The position numbers and the translations under genes are program-made. DNA of 64,000 nt from JBCCGI01 sp039029355 (GTDB taxonomy: Bacteria; Planctomycetota; UBA1135; GCA-002686595): NCBI GenBank assembly GCA_039029355.1, contig JBCCGI010000039.1:5553-69552 (forward strand), in the 5' to 3' direction. Every line of letters starts with the position of its first letter. Within the stretch, counting starts at the first letter, position 1. Of the stretch, positions 8,145-16,597 are shown piece by piece. Below the pieces are notes generated by a model, which saw only the letters and a list, made by a program, of their open reading frames with translations, searched no databases and was not told where the DNA came from.

Positions 8145-10220
8145 CTAGAGCGTCTTCAGGTACTCGACCAGCTGATCGCGCTCCGCCGCGGTCAGCCCCG
8201 ACGTCGCCCCGTGTTGATCGCCGGGGTTGTTCGTCAGCACGTCGAGGAACGTCTCCGCCGTGTGGTCGTGCAGATACGGCGCGGTCGCCCACGCCCCGCG
8301 CAGGCTCGGCACGTTGGCCGGCGCGAGCCCGGTCCCGACACCGCCGGGGATCGTCTTCGGGCTGGGCGGCGGCGGCAGGAAGAGCGGCGGCGCATGACAC
8401 GCGGCGCAGCCCGCGGCGCCCTCGAAGAGCGCCTTGCCGGCGAGCGCATCGGACGACAGCGAGCCGTCCGGCAAGAAGTGCGGGCTGGGCGGCGGCGGCG
8501 CGTCGTTCGTCAGGAACGCGAGGATGTCGAGGTCGGCCTGGAACGGGATCCCACCGCCGATCTGACCGTGCGCGAAGAAAGTGCTGGTGATGGTGCCCAG
8601 GAGCGACGGCTGGAAGCCGCCCGAGCCGTAGGGCGCGGTGTTGCCGAGGTCGAACATCGGCATCGCCTGGCGGCCGGGATGCGTCAGACCGTCCGAGCCC
8701 GCGCCGTAGGGATGACACGTCGCGCAGGTCACGGGGTTGGGGTTCTGCGGGGTGCCGTTGAAGAACTGCACGCTGCGGAACCACCAGTCGCCGTCGTCCT
8801 CCTGGGTCAGGTTGAAGAGCGGCACCTGCAGCGCGCCGCTCCCGTGCAGCGGGATCTCGGTCGCGACCGCGAACGGCCCCGGCCCGGCGAGGTCGATGAC
8901 GGCGAGGGAGTCGCGGAAGTAGTTCGTGACGAGCAGCGCGCTCGGCTCGGCACCTGCTCCAGGCACGAAGACCGCGTCCTGCGGCGTGGCGAGGGGCTGG
9001 AACGGCGCGAGGTCGACGACGCTGTCGAAGGCGAGCGTAGCCCCATCCGCCAGCACCACCGAGCCCGAGCCCGCGCCGACCACCGCCACGCGCGAGCCCA
9101 GTCGCTCGACGTCGAGGTAGTCGGTGCCGCGGTCGATCAGGTGGCTGCCCAGGATCGCGCCGGTGTCGACGTCGAGCGCGAGCAGCTCGTTCTGCCCGTC
9201 ACCGGGGACGAACACGTCGAAGGTGGCGACCAGCACCCGGTCGCCGTCGACCTCGACGTCGTAGGGCAGCCGGTTCAGCGGGTAGCGCGCGACGGTCGTC
9301 GCGCCCGCGGGCTGGCTCGGGTCGACGACCTCGAGCTCGTGGCTCGTCCGGTGCCCCACCACCAGCCTCCCGTCCGCGTGCACGGCGAGGACGCCGGGGT
9401 CCGCGCCCTCGAGCGCGAGCGGCGCCAACGGCACGAAGACACCCGGCGCGGCCTCCAGGAAGCGCAGCACGGCGTCGTCACGCTCGTTCGTGACATAGAC
9501 GACGCCCGCCGCGCCGGAGAAGTCGAACGCCACGTCGCGCGAGGCGCGCGGCACCGGCAGCCGCGCGACCAGCGACTCCGACGCGACCTCGATCACCGCG
9601 ACCTCGGCCGTCCAGGGGTTCACGACGAACGCGTGGCGCCCCTCGGGGTCCACCTCGACCGAGACCTCGAAGCCCTTGCCGACCGGCCGCGGCCCCACGG
9701 GCAGGTCGCGGCGCAGCGCGCCGGCCGCGACGTCGACGATCGAAACGCTGCCGTCCTCCTGGTGCGCGACGAAGGCCTTGGCGCCGTCGGGCGTGATCGC
9801 GACCGATTCGGGGTTGCGCACGCCGCTGGGCGCCGCGAGCCCGAAGCGCATGGTCACGCTGTTCGACAGCTGGATCTCGCCGCCCGCGAGCGTCCCCGCC
9901 TGCAGGTGGAAGAGGGCGTCGTCGAGCTCAGGGTTGGGCGGCACCGGGACCGGGATCGACGCCTGGCCGGACGCGTCGAGCGCTCCGGCGGCGGCGGTGA
10001 TCAGGAGGCCCGGGTCGAGGTACAGCGTGCCGAGCGCGCCGAGCGACAGCTCGGTCGGAAGGGCCGCGCCCTGCACCGAGAACAGCGCGCCGGGCGGCCC
10101 GGTGAGAGTCAGCATCACCTGGCTCCCGACGACGGGAAAGGGCTCGTCGAGGGAGAGCTCGGGCAACCCGCCGCCCGCGCAGGTCGGGACGGCGGCGAGG
10201 AGGAGAGCGAGGGGAGCCAT
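8145..10220 (-). CDS. Secreted beta-propeller protein fused to diheme cytochrome c (CcP/MauG-like)
   Basis: The protein is 691 aa from ATG 10220, with a short signal peptide MAPLALLLAAVPTCAGG. Residues about 20-130 look like an Ig-like beta domain. Residues about 130-460 are a YVTN-type beta-propeller (PESVAITPDGAKAFVAHQED, SVSIVDVAAGALRRDLPVG, AFVVNPWTAEVAVIEVASES). The C-terminal part holds two c-type heme sites, CATCH (499-503) and CAACH (605-609), with the MauG/cytochrome c peroxidase-like downstream pattern LRGAWATAPYLHDHTAETFLDVL. The periplasmic role is inferred: oxidase, peroxidase-like activity or electron transfer guided by the propeller. The start is supported by the signal peptide; longer extensions run antisense through the aminotransferase. 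Confidence 0.82.
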   Translation of the reverse strand: MAPLALLLAAVPTCAGGGLPELSLDEPFPVVGSQVMLTLTGPPGALFSVQGAALPTELSLGALGTLYLDPGLLITAAAGALDASGQASIPVPVPPNPELDDALFHLQAGTLAGGEIQLSNSVTMRFGLAAPSGVRNPESVAITPDGAKAFVAHQEDGSVSIVDVAAGALRRDLPVGPRPVGKGFEVSVEVDPEGRHAFVVNPWTAEVAVIEVASESLVARLPVPRASRDVAFDFSGAAGVVYVTNERDDAVLRFLEAAPGVFVPLAPLALEGADPGVLAVHADGRLVVGHRTSHELEVVDPSQPAGATTVARYPLNRLPYDVEVDGDRVLVATFDVFVPGDGQNELLALDVDTGAILGSHLIDRGTDYLDVERLGSRVAVVGAGSGSVVLADGATLAFDSVVDLAPFQPLATPQDAVFVPGAGAEPSALLVTNYFRDSLAVIDLAGPGPFAVATEIPLHGSGALQVPLFNLTQEDDGDWWFRSVQFFNGTPQNPNPVTCATCHPYGAGSDGLTHPGRQAMPMFDLGNTAPYGSGGFQPSLLGTITSTFFAHGQIGGGIPFQADLDILAFLTNDAPPPPSPHFLPDGSLSSDALAGKALFEGAAGCAACHAPPLFLPPPPSPKTIPGGVGTGLAPANVPSLRGAWATAPYLHDHTAETFLDVLTNNPGDQHGATSGLTAAERDQLVEYLKTL

Positions 10221-10279
10221 GCGCTCATCCTCCACCGTCCACGCCGGAACGGTCAATGGGTTGCCGCACGCGTCGTCGC

Positions 10280-10285
10280 TACAAT
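10280..10285 (+). promoter_or_regulatory. -10 box TACAAT, leaderless spacing
   Basis: TACAAT is followed by 7 nt and ATG 10293. It overlaps the alternative in-frame ATG at 10284, which could not be on a transcript starting near 10292. The box therefore selects ATG 10293 as the ilvE start. Confidence 0.45.
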
Positions 10286-10292
10286 GCGCCGC

Positions 10293-11210
10293 ATGGACAA
10301 GATCGAGACCCTCGCATGGCTGGACGGGGAGATCCTCCCCGTCCAGGAGATCCGCATCTCGCCCCTGGCCCACTCGCTGCACTACGGCACCGGCGTCTTC
10401 GAGGGGATCCGCTGCTACGAGCAGGAGGCCGGCGGCGGCGGCGTCTTCCGCCTGCGCGAGCACATGGAGCGCCTGATCGTCTCGGCGCGCATCCTGGGCT
10501 ACGAGGTGCCGCACAGCGTCGATCAGCTGATGGAAGCCGCCGTGCAGACGCTGCGCGAGAACGGCATGAGCTCGGCCTACATCCGCCCGCTGGTGTGGCT
10601 CGACGAGGGCGGGATGGGCGTCGCCGGCGGCAACAACCCGGTGCGCACGATGATCGCCGTGTGGCACTGGGGCGCCTACCTCGGCGAGGACGGGCTGCGC
10701 AACGGCATCCGCACGCAGCTCTCCTCCTATGAGCGCGCCACCGGCAACGCCAGCGCGTCGCGGGCCAAGATCACCGGGCAGTACGTCACGTCGTTCATGG
10801 CCAAGCGCCAGGCGATCGCGCTCGGCCTGGACGAGGGCCTCCTGGTCGACCGCGACGGCTACCTGGCCGAGGGCACCGGCGAGAACCTGTTCATCGCGCG
10901 CGGCGGGTTGATCGCGACCGCGCCCGACGCCTCGCCGATCCTGCACGGCATCACGCGCGGCACGGTGCTGACGCTGCTGGCCGACCTCGGCTTCGAGGTG
11001 CGCTACGAGCGCTTCACCCGCACCGACCTCTACGCGGCCGACGAGGCCTTCCTGACCGGCACCGCGGCCGAGGTCACGCCGATCCGCGAGATCGACGGAC
11101 GCGCGCTGCGCGAGAGCCCCGGCCCGGTGACGCGCGCGCTGCAGGAGACCTTCCAGAGCGTCGTGCGCGGCCAGGGCGAGCGCGCGGCGGAGTGGATCAC
11201 GCCGGTCTAG
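10293..11210 (+). CDS. ilvE: Branched-chain amino acid aminotransferase
   Basis: The protein is 305 aa, the normal length for class IV IlvE. It transfers amino groups between glutamate and the 2-oxo acids of Val, Leu and Ile, using PLP in the cytoplasm. Diagnostic sequence: SLHYGTGVFEGIRCYE, RPLVWLDEGGMGV, the PLP-lysine region SRAKITGQYVTS (Lys159 from this start), DGYLAEGTGENLF and ITRGTVLTLL. ATG 10293 is chosen over the in-frame ATG 10284 because of the TACAAT box. The gene stands alone, convergent with the sulfatase that ends 8 nt beyond its stop. A D-amino acid aminotransferase is less likely given the overall match. Confidence 0.92.
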   Translation: MDKIETLAWLDGEILPVQEIRISPLAHSLHYGTGVFEGIRCYEQEAGGGGVFRLREHMERLIVSARILGYEVPHSVDQLMEAAVQTLRENGMSSAYIRPLVWLDEGGMGVAGGNNPVRTMIAVWHWGAYLGEDGLRNGIRTQLSSYERATGNASASRAKITGQYVTSFMAKRQAIALGLDEGLLVDRDGYLAEGTGENLFIARGGLIATAPDASPILHGITRGTVLTLLADLGFEVRYERFTRTDLYAADEAFLTGTAAEVTPIREIDGRALRESPGPVTRALQETFQSVVRGQGERAAEWITPV

Positions 11211-11217
11211 CGGCCGG

Positions 11218-12636
11218 CTACCGGCCGTGGTCGGCGACGCAGTCGTCGCGCCACGCTTGCCACGCCGCGGCGAGGCGCTCGGCGACCGCTGCGTGCTCGG
11301 TCGCGACGTCGCTTCGCTCCGCCGGGTCGAGCGCCAGGTCGTAGAGCTCCCACGTCTCGCCCGCGTCGGATGAGTGGAGCTTCCAGCGCCCCTCGCTCCA
11401 CGCGGCGCGCTTGCCGGAGCGGAAGCCGATCCCGGGCGAGGCGGCGGGGCGCTCCGTGGCTCCCGAGCGCAGCTCGTCGAGCAACGCCACGCCGTCCAGC
11501 GTGCGCGGCGGCGCCGGCTCCCCCACCGCGGCGAGCACGGTCGGCAGGATGTCCGAGGTCGAAAGCGGCAGGTCGAGCGCGCTCCCCACGCTCGCCAAGG
11601 GCAGTCCCGCGGGCCACGCCACGAGCGACGGCACGCGCACGCCGCCCTCGTAGAGGCTGCGCTTGCGGCCGCGGAACGGCGCCGCGCTGCCGAGCTCGAC
11701 CTCGGCGTAGTGCTCGGCGGGCTGGTCGTGCGGGCGCTCGTGTGGCGGCGCGCCGCGGGTCTCGGGGCCGTTGTCGCTCGCGAACCACACCAGCGTGTCG
11801 TCCGCGACACCGAGCTCGTCGAGCAGGTCGCGCACGCGCCCCACCTCGTGGTCCAGGGCGCTGACGACCGCCTTGTAGTCGCGGCCCGGCGCTTCGTTCT
11901 GCGCGAGGTACGGCTCGCCCGCGACCAGCGGTAGGTGCGGCGCGTGGAACCAGATCACGGCGAGGAACGGCGCGTCGTCCGCCGCGCTCGCGCGCAGGAA
12001 AGGCTCGACGCGGTCGACGATGACGCGCGAGTCGTCGCCGGCGAGGTTCTCGGTCTCGGCCTGCTCCGGGGCGACCCAGTAGCGCGTGCCGTAGGGCTCG
12101 TCGGTGCCCGGCTTGACCATCGGGTCCCACGTGGGCACCTTCGCCTCGGTCGCAAAGGCGACGTCGAAGCCGTGCTCCCACGGGGGCGAGTAGTGCTTCA
12201 CGCCCCGCGGCCCGCCGCGGTTCGAGTCGTGCACCTCGCGCGTCAGCGTCCCCAGGTGCCACTTGCCGAAGAAGCCGGTGCGGTAGCCGCGCGCGGCCAG
12301 GAGCTCGGCGAGGGTCAGCTCGTCGTGCGGCAGGTGCCCCGAGTTGGCGCCGGGGATGCCGTAGCGGCTCGGATGGCGGCCGGTCAGCACGCTACCGCGC
12401 GTCGGCGAGCAGACCGGCGCCGCCGCGTAGAAGCGGCGGAGCCGCAGCCCCTCGGCCGCCATGCGGTCGAGCGCGGGGGTGGACGGGCGCCCGCCGTCCG
12501 GCCCGAACACGTCCGCCCAGCCGAGGTCGTCCGCCATCAGCAGCACCACGTTCGGCGCCGCCGGCCGCGGGGGAGCGGGCGAGGCCGGCGGAGCGGCGCA
12601 CGCCGCCAGCGCGAGCAGGGCGAAGGCGGCGCGCAC
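11218..12636 (-). CDS. Arylsulfatase-type lipoprotein
   Basis: The protein is 472 aa. The N-terminus MRAAFALLALAAC is a lipoprotein signal with lipid Cys13. The catalytic core begins NVVLLMADDLGWADVFG, with metal-binding Asp-Asp. CSPTRGSVLTGRHPSR (Cys76) is the canonical C-x-P-x-R site whose cysteine is converted to formylglycine. GKWHLG and SDNGPETRG supply further active-site Lys, His, Asp and Asn. It should hydrolyse a sulfate ester, probably on an imported or surface polysaccharide, in the periplasm or at the outer membrane. It lies 14 nt downstream of the repeat lipoprotein, so co-transcription is likely. No sulfatase-maturing enzyme gene is in the window. Substrate unknown. Confidence 0.9.
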   Translation of the reverse strand: MRAAFALLALAACAAPPASPAPPRPAAPNVVLLMADDLGWADVFGPDGGRPSTPALDRMAAEGLRLRRFYAAAPVCSPTRGSVLTGRHPSRYGIPGANSGHLPHDELTLAELLAARGYRTGFFGKWHLGTLTREVHDSNRGGPRGVKHYSPPWEHGFDVAFATEAKVPTWDPMVKPGTDEPYGTRYWVAPEQAETENLAGDDSRVIVDRVEPFLRASAADDAPFLAVIWFHAPHLPLVAGEPYLAQNEAPGRDYKAVVSALDHEVGRVRDLLDELGVADDTLVWFASDNGPETRGAPPHERPHDQPAEHYAEVELGSAAPFRGRKRSLYEGGVRVPSLVAWPAGLPLASVGSALDLPLSTSDILPTVLAAVGEPAPPRTLDGVALLDELRSGATERPAASPGIGFRSGKRAAWSEGRWKLHSSDAGETWELYDLALDPAERSDVATEHAAVAERLAAAWQAWRDDCVADHGR

Positions 12637-12650
12637 GCGGAGTCTCCCGC

Positions 12651-14633
12651 CTAGAAGACGAAGTAGCGCGGGACGAGGTCGTTGACGTCGCCGTCGCCGT
12701 TGAAGTCCTCGCCGGCCTGGAACTCACTCGAGATGAAGACCGCGCCCTGGGCGCCGTCGGTGACGATGACCGGGTTGTCGCCGCCCAGGCTGCTGGCGGT
12801 CGCCATCGCGACCGTGCTGCACTGCGCCTGGGGGTTGCGCATCAGGATGACGTCGTTGGTGTCGCCGTCGTTGTTGTAGTCGAAGGCGTCCGCGGACTCG
12901 GAGACACGGAAGAAGACGAACCCGCGCGCCTGCACGATGCCCGGGTCGGACTCGAGCAGCGCGTAGCCCTGCCCGTCGAAGTCCAGGATCGGCCCGGACT
13001 CGAAGTCGGCCCAGATCGGCAGCGAGTCGATCGCGTCGGTGTCCTTCTCCTCGAAGTCGCAGAAGAGGTCGACGTTGACGCTGATGCCGAAGGTCTCCTC
13101 CATCAGCGCCATCCCGAGCCGTCCTTCGGACTGCTCGGCGGCCATCCAGTTCACGCCGGCATAGTTCCCCGCGGTGGGCCCGAGGCCGATCCCGGGGTTG
13201 CCGGTCGGGTGCTCGAAGTCCCAGTCGGCGGTGAAGCCATCGATCGGGTCCAGGTAGCCGACCAGGGTGTCGTCCGAGTCGCCGTCGCCGTTGATGTCGG
13301 AGGAGTCGGCGGCCTCGTCGACCACCATCACGAGGCGCTCCAGCAGCGCCGAGACGCCGAACGAGCCGCCCGGCACGTCGTACGCGGCGAAGAGCTGGCT
13401 CGGGTCGCGCGGCGGCATGACGTCGTCGACGGTGGCGTCGATCGCCTCGACCCAGCGTACGACGATGTCGTCGGAGTCGCCGTCCTCGTTGAAGTCGCAG
13501 GTGGCGTCGAGCTCGGCGCTGAGCGTCGCGGCGTAGTCGGGCACGACCAGGACCCGGTCCTGACCCGCAAGCCCGGTGTTGACGGCCGGCGTGCCCATCA
13601 CCAGCTCCTCGTAGCGCAGGTAGTGGAGCACGTCGTCGTCGGTGTCGAGGTCGGGCGTGCCCGAGCACGAGTCGGGCACCAGCGCGTTCACGAACAGCGC
13701 CGCGTCGTTCAGGTTTGTCGCGCCCTGGGCGGCCTCGTTCACGAGGAACGCGACCAGCCACTCGCTTTGGGTCGTGTTGCGGCACGCGGCGACCGGCGCA
13801 CCGGCGTCGCTCATCGCCAGCGGCACCTGCACCACGACGGAGTCGTCCTGGGTGCCGTCGAGCAGCGCCAGGCAGGCCGAGTCGGTGTTGTCGCCGTCCA
13901 GGTTGTAGTCGGGCGTCGGCGGCCCGGGGAACAGCGGGCCGGGGCCGGAGGTCTCGTCGAGCACGAGGAAGATCAGCCCTTCCTCCTGGCCGAGGAGCAG
14001 CGGCGCGAGCGGGCCTCCGCCGAGCGTGTTCTCGACCACGACGGGCACCAGCGGATCGGCCTCGTCGACGTAGCGCAGGGTCGTCTCGTCGCCGGACGGG
14101 ACGACCGAGGCGGCGTAGTAAACGCGCTGGTTGTCGAGCGCCAAGAGCGGCGTGCCCAGCCCCGAGTTGGGATCCAACAGATCGACGAACGTCACGACGT
14201 CCGCCGCCAGGCTCCAGTGCAGGAGCACCAGGTCGTCGAGCGCGAGGTCGCCGTCCCAGTCGATGCCGTCCTCGGCCTCGTCGACCACCAAGTAGACCTG
14301 CGCCCCCACGATCGCCGCGTCGATCGCGGCGCGCAGGACGTTGTCCTTGGTGTTCTTCATGTTGATGGCGACCGCCACGTCGTCGGCGGCGTCGCCGTCG
14401 AGGTTGAGGTCGGTCGAGCCACTGGCGGCCTCGTCGGCGAAGTACACCATCCAGTTGCCGGAGACGACCTGGTTGGCGGTCGCATCGGTGGCGTGGTCGG
14501 CGACCCGGACCAGGAAGGAGTTGTTGTCGTCGTCGCTGCCGCTGCCGCTGCAGGAGACCGCAAAGGCGGCTGCGAACAGCGCGGGGCCGAGCACGGAGGC
14601 GTCGCGAAGGGTACGGCGAATGCGGGCACTCAT
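12651..14633 (-). CDS. Lipoprotein with repeated DxNxDGDxxD calcium-loop modules
   Basis: The protein is 660 aa. The signal peptide ends in lipobox AVSC (Cys28), followed by a Gly/Ser/Asp/Asn linker. A module of about 25 residues recurs seven or eight times: a hydrophobic strand, E-x-A, then an acidic loop such as DLNLDGDAADD, DYNLDGDNTDS, DFNEDGDSDD, DINGDGDSDDT, DYNNDGDTNDV and DFNGDGDVND, then another strand. The loops resemble dockerin or thrombospondin-type calcium loops but are embedded in a beta-rich frame and often preceded by V-D-E-A-A. Function unknown; calcium-dependent folding at the cell surface is inferred. It is upstream of, and probably co-transcribed with, the arylsulfatase. 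Confidence 0.75.
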   Translation of the reverse strand: MSARIRRTLRDASVLGPALFAAAFAVSCSGSGSDDDNNSFLVRVADHATDATANQVVSGNWMVYFADEAASGSTDLNLDGDAADDVAVAINMKNTKDNVLRAAIDAAIVGAQVYLVVDEAEDGIDWDGDLALDDLVLLHWSLAADVVTFVDLLDPNSGLGTPLLALDNQRVYYAASVVPSGDETTLRYVDEADPLVPVVVENTLGGGPLAPLLLGQEEGLIFLVLDETSGPGPLFPGPPTPDYNLDGDNTDSACLALLDGTQDDSVVVQVPLAMSDAGAPVAACRNTTQSEWLVAFLVNEAAQGATNLNDAALFVNALVPDSCSGTPDLDTDDDVLHYLRYEELVMGTPAVNTGLAGQDRVLVVPDYAATLSAELDATCDFNEDGDSDDIVVRWVEAIDATVDDVMPPRDPSQLFAAYDVPGGSFGVSALLERLVMVVDEAADSSDINGDGDSDDTLVGYLDPIDGFTADWDFEHPTGNPGIGLGPTAGNYAGVNWMAAEQSEGRLGMALMEETFGISVNVDLFCDFEEKDTDAIDSLPIWADFESGPILDFDGQGYALLESDPGIVQARGFVFFRVSESADAFDYNNDGDTNDVILMRNPQAQCSTVAMATASSLGGDNPVIVTDGAQGAVFISSEFQAGEDFNGDGDVNDLVPRYFVF

Positions 14634-14752
14634 GACGGTTTTCGTCGTGTTCAGGGAACGACCCAGCCCTGCCGCCGGGTCTCAGGCGGGTGCGCAACGA
14701 TACAAGGAGAGACCTGGAATTGCCCGCCGGCGTTGCCGATCCTCTTCCTGCG

Positions 14753-16597
14753 ATGTCAGTGCTCCTCGCCGCGGCGCCTCACGCGGACACGTTCGGCTAC
14801 TCGATGCCTCCCCCCGGCTTGCTCCGGCTCGGCGGAGCGCTGCGGGAGCACGGACACGCGGTGCGTCTGGAGGACCTCGCCTTCCGCCTCGCCGCCGGGA
14901 CCCTGCCCGCGGGCGACGAGCTGGCCGACGCGGCGGCCGCGCTGCTGCTCGCGGACGGCGCGCCGGAGGTGCTCGGCCTCTCGACGATGGGGGCGACGCT
15001 CCCGATCTCGCTCGCGATCGCCAGGGGGGTGCACCGGCGCGCCCGGCACGTCCCGATCCTGCTCGGCGGCCCGGGCACGACCGGGCTCGACGTCACGCTG
15101 CTGGACCGCTTTCCGTGGATCAGCGCGGTCGTGCGCGGCGAGGGCGAGGCGACGCTGCCCGAGCTCCTGACCCGGCTCGCCGCGGGAAGCACGCCCGCCG
15201 GCACGCGCGGCGTGACCTGGCGGCTGGGGACCGGCGAGGTGCTCCGCGAACCCGACCGCGCGCCGCTCTCCGACCTCGGGAGCCTGGCGGACTACGCCTG
15301 GGACCTGCTGCCGCCGCTGGCGGCGTACAAGGAGGTCACGGGCGAGGAGGAGGGGCTCACGCCGATCGACTCGGGCCGCGGCTGCGTCTACGACTGCAGC
15401 TTCTGCACGATCGGGCGCTTCTGGGGCCGGCGCTCGCGCCCGCTCCCGGTCGACCGCCTCGTGCGCGAGATCGGCGCGCTGCGCGACCTGCCCGGGGCCC
15501 GGCGCGCGTACCTGTGCCACGACCTCTTCGGCGCCGACCGCCGCCACGCGACGGCGCTGTGCCGCGCGCTGATCGAGGCCGACCTCGGCGTGCCGTGGGA
15601 GTGCCGCGCGCGCGTCGACCACCTGGATGACGAGCTGCTCGCGCTCATGGGGCGCGCCGGCTGCTACCGCGTCCTGCTGGGGGTCGAGAGCGGCGATGCG
15701 CGCGTGCGCAAGCTGCACCAGAAGAACATGGCCGACGACTTCGACGTGCTGCACGTCGTCGAGCGCTGCGCCGAGAACGGCATCACGCCGATCCTCTCGC
15801 TGATCCTCGGGCTTCCGGGTGAGGACGACGAGGCGCTGGCGCGGACGTTCGAGCTCGCGCTCGACGCCTCGCTGGCCGCCGGCTGCAACCTGTCGTTCCA
15901 CCTGGTCAACCCGCAGCCGGGCTGCGGGCTCGGCGACTCGCACGCGGCCTCGTCGCGGCCCGTGGACGGCATCCCGCCGGACATGGCGCTCGGCACCGGC
16001 GCCACGGGCCCCGAGCGCGAGCTGATCGAGGCGCACCCCGACGTCTTCAGCACCTTCGCGCTGCTGACGGGCGAGCGCGGCGGCGTCGAGCGGCTGCGCG
16101 AGCTCCACGGGCTCGCCGGCGAGGTCCCCGACGCGATGATGCGCGCGCCCCGCACCTTCGCGCTCGCCGCGCGGCGCCGCGGCGAGCGGGCGCTCGACCT
16201 GGCCCGCACGCTCCGCGCCTACGGAGCCGCGCCGCCCGCAGGCGGCGGCTTCGGCCGCTTTGCGCGCTTCGTCGCGTCGCTCGGCGACCCGCTCCTCGAC
16301 GACATGCTGGCCTGGGAGCAGGCCGTCGACGAGACGCCCGCCGCCTCCGGCCCGGACGCCGGCGTCCGGGTGGTGCGCGCGCGCTACGATCTACCGTCGG
16401 TCGCGTCGTCCCTCGGCCAGGGGCACGCGCCGGCAGCGACGCCCTCCCCCACCTGCCTCGCCGTCGTGTCCGGCGACCGGGGCGTGCGCACGGTGCGCGT
16501 CTCGGCCGACGTCGCCGAGCTGATCGAGACGCCCCGCGACGCGCTCGGCGCGGAGGCGCGCGCCTTCCTCGACTCCCGCGGCTTAGCACCACGATGA
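14753..16597 (+). CDS. B12-binding-type radical SAM protein (first of a coupled pair)
   Basis: The protein is 614 aa from ATG 14753; a GTG at 14690 is a weaker alternative. Residues 1-150 form a Rossmann-like cobalamin-binding domain (MPPPGLLRLGGALREHG, VLGLSTMGATLPISLAIARG, ILLGGPGTTG), without the DxHxxG motif. The radical SAM core follows, with GRGCVYDCSFCTIG supplying the [4Fe-4S] ligands Cys211, Cys215 and Cys218 (C-x3-C-x2-C), then YRVLLGVESGD and ILSLILGLPGEDDE. The tail (about 535-614) is an extra domain ending TCLAVVSGDRGVRTVRVSADVAEL, which may be a peptide-recognition domain. ATGA overlap couples it to the next radical SAM gene. Reaction and substrate are unknown; methylation or another carbon-centred modification is typical of the class. 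Confidence 0.82.
   Translation: MSVLLAAAPHADTFGYSMPPPGLLRLGGALREHGHAVRLEDLAFRLAAGTLPAGDELADAAAALLLADGAPEVLGLSTMGATLPISLAIARGVHRRARHVPILLGGPGTTGLDVTLLDRFPWISAVVRGEGEATLPELLTRLAAGSTPAGTRGVTWRLGTGEVLREPDRAPLSDLGSLADYAWDLLPPLAAYKEVTGEEEGLTPIDSGRGCVYDCSFCTIGRFWGRRSRPLPVDRLVREIGALRDLPGARRAYLCHDLFGADRRHATALCRALIEADLGVPWECRARVDHLDDELLALMGRAGCYRVLLGVESGDARVRKLHQKNMADDFDVLHVVERCAENGITPILSLILGLPGEDDEALARTFELALDASLAAGCNLSFHLVNPQPGCGLGDSHAASSRPVDGIPPDMALGTGATGPERELIEAHPDVFSTFALLTGERGGVERLRELHGLAGEVPDAMMRAPRTFALAARRRGERALDLARTLRAYGAAPPAGGGFGRFARFVASLGDPLLDDMLAWEQAVDETPAASGPDAGVRVVRARYDLPSVASSLGQGHAPAATPSPTCLAVVSGDRGVRTVRVSADVAELIETPRDALGAEARAFLDSRGLAPR

Noticed and set aside
10284..10292. Alternative ATG of ilvE at 10284
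   Set aside because: It lies inside the TACAAT -10 box, so it would not be on the transcript; ATG 10293 fits the leaderless spacing.
8106..11210. 1034-codon plus-strand frame covering the region antisense to the cytochrome gene and running into ilvE
   Set aside because: The first ~720 codons are Arg/Glu/Val-rich antisense to a clear cytochrome gene; only the ilvE part has family motifs.
8145..11810. 1221-codon minus-strand frame extending the cytochrome gene through ilvE and the sulfatase
   Set aside because: The extension is antisense or out of frame to ilvE and sulfatase; the signal peptide places the start at 10220.
14690..14752. GTG 14690 as start of the first radical SAM protein
   Set aside because: The extra 21 residues (beginning with the Arg/Asp-rich stretch) do not extend the fold, while ATG 14753 begins a typical Rossmann strand.
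13209..15170. 653-codon plus-strand frame opposite the repeat lipoprotein
   Set aside because: Composition (Val/Arg/His/Gln-rich) is the mirror of the DGD repeats; no motif and no start signal.
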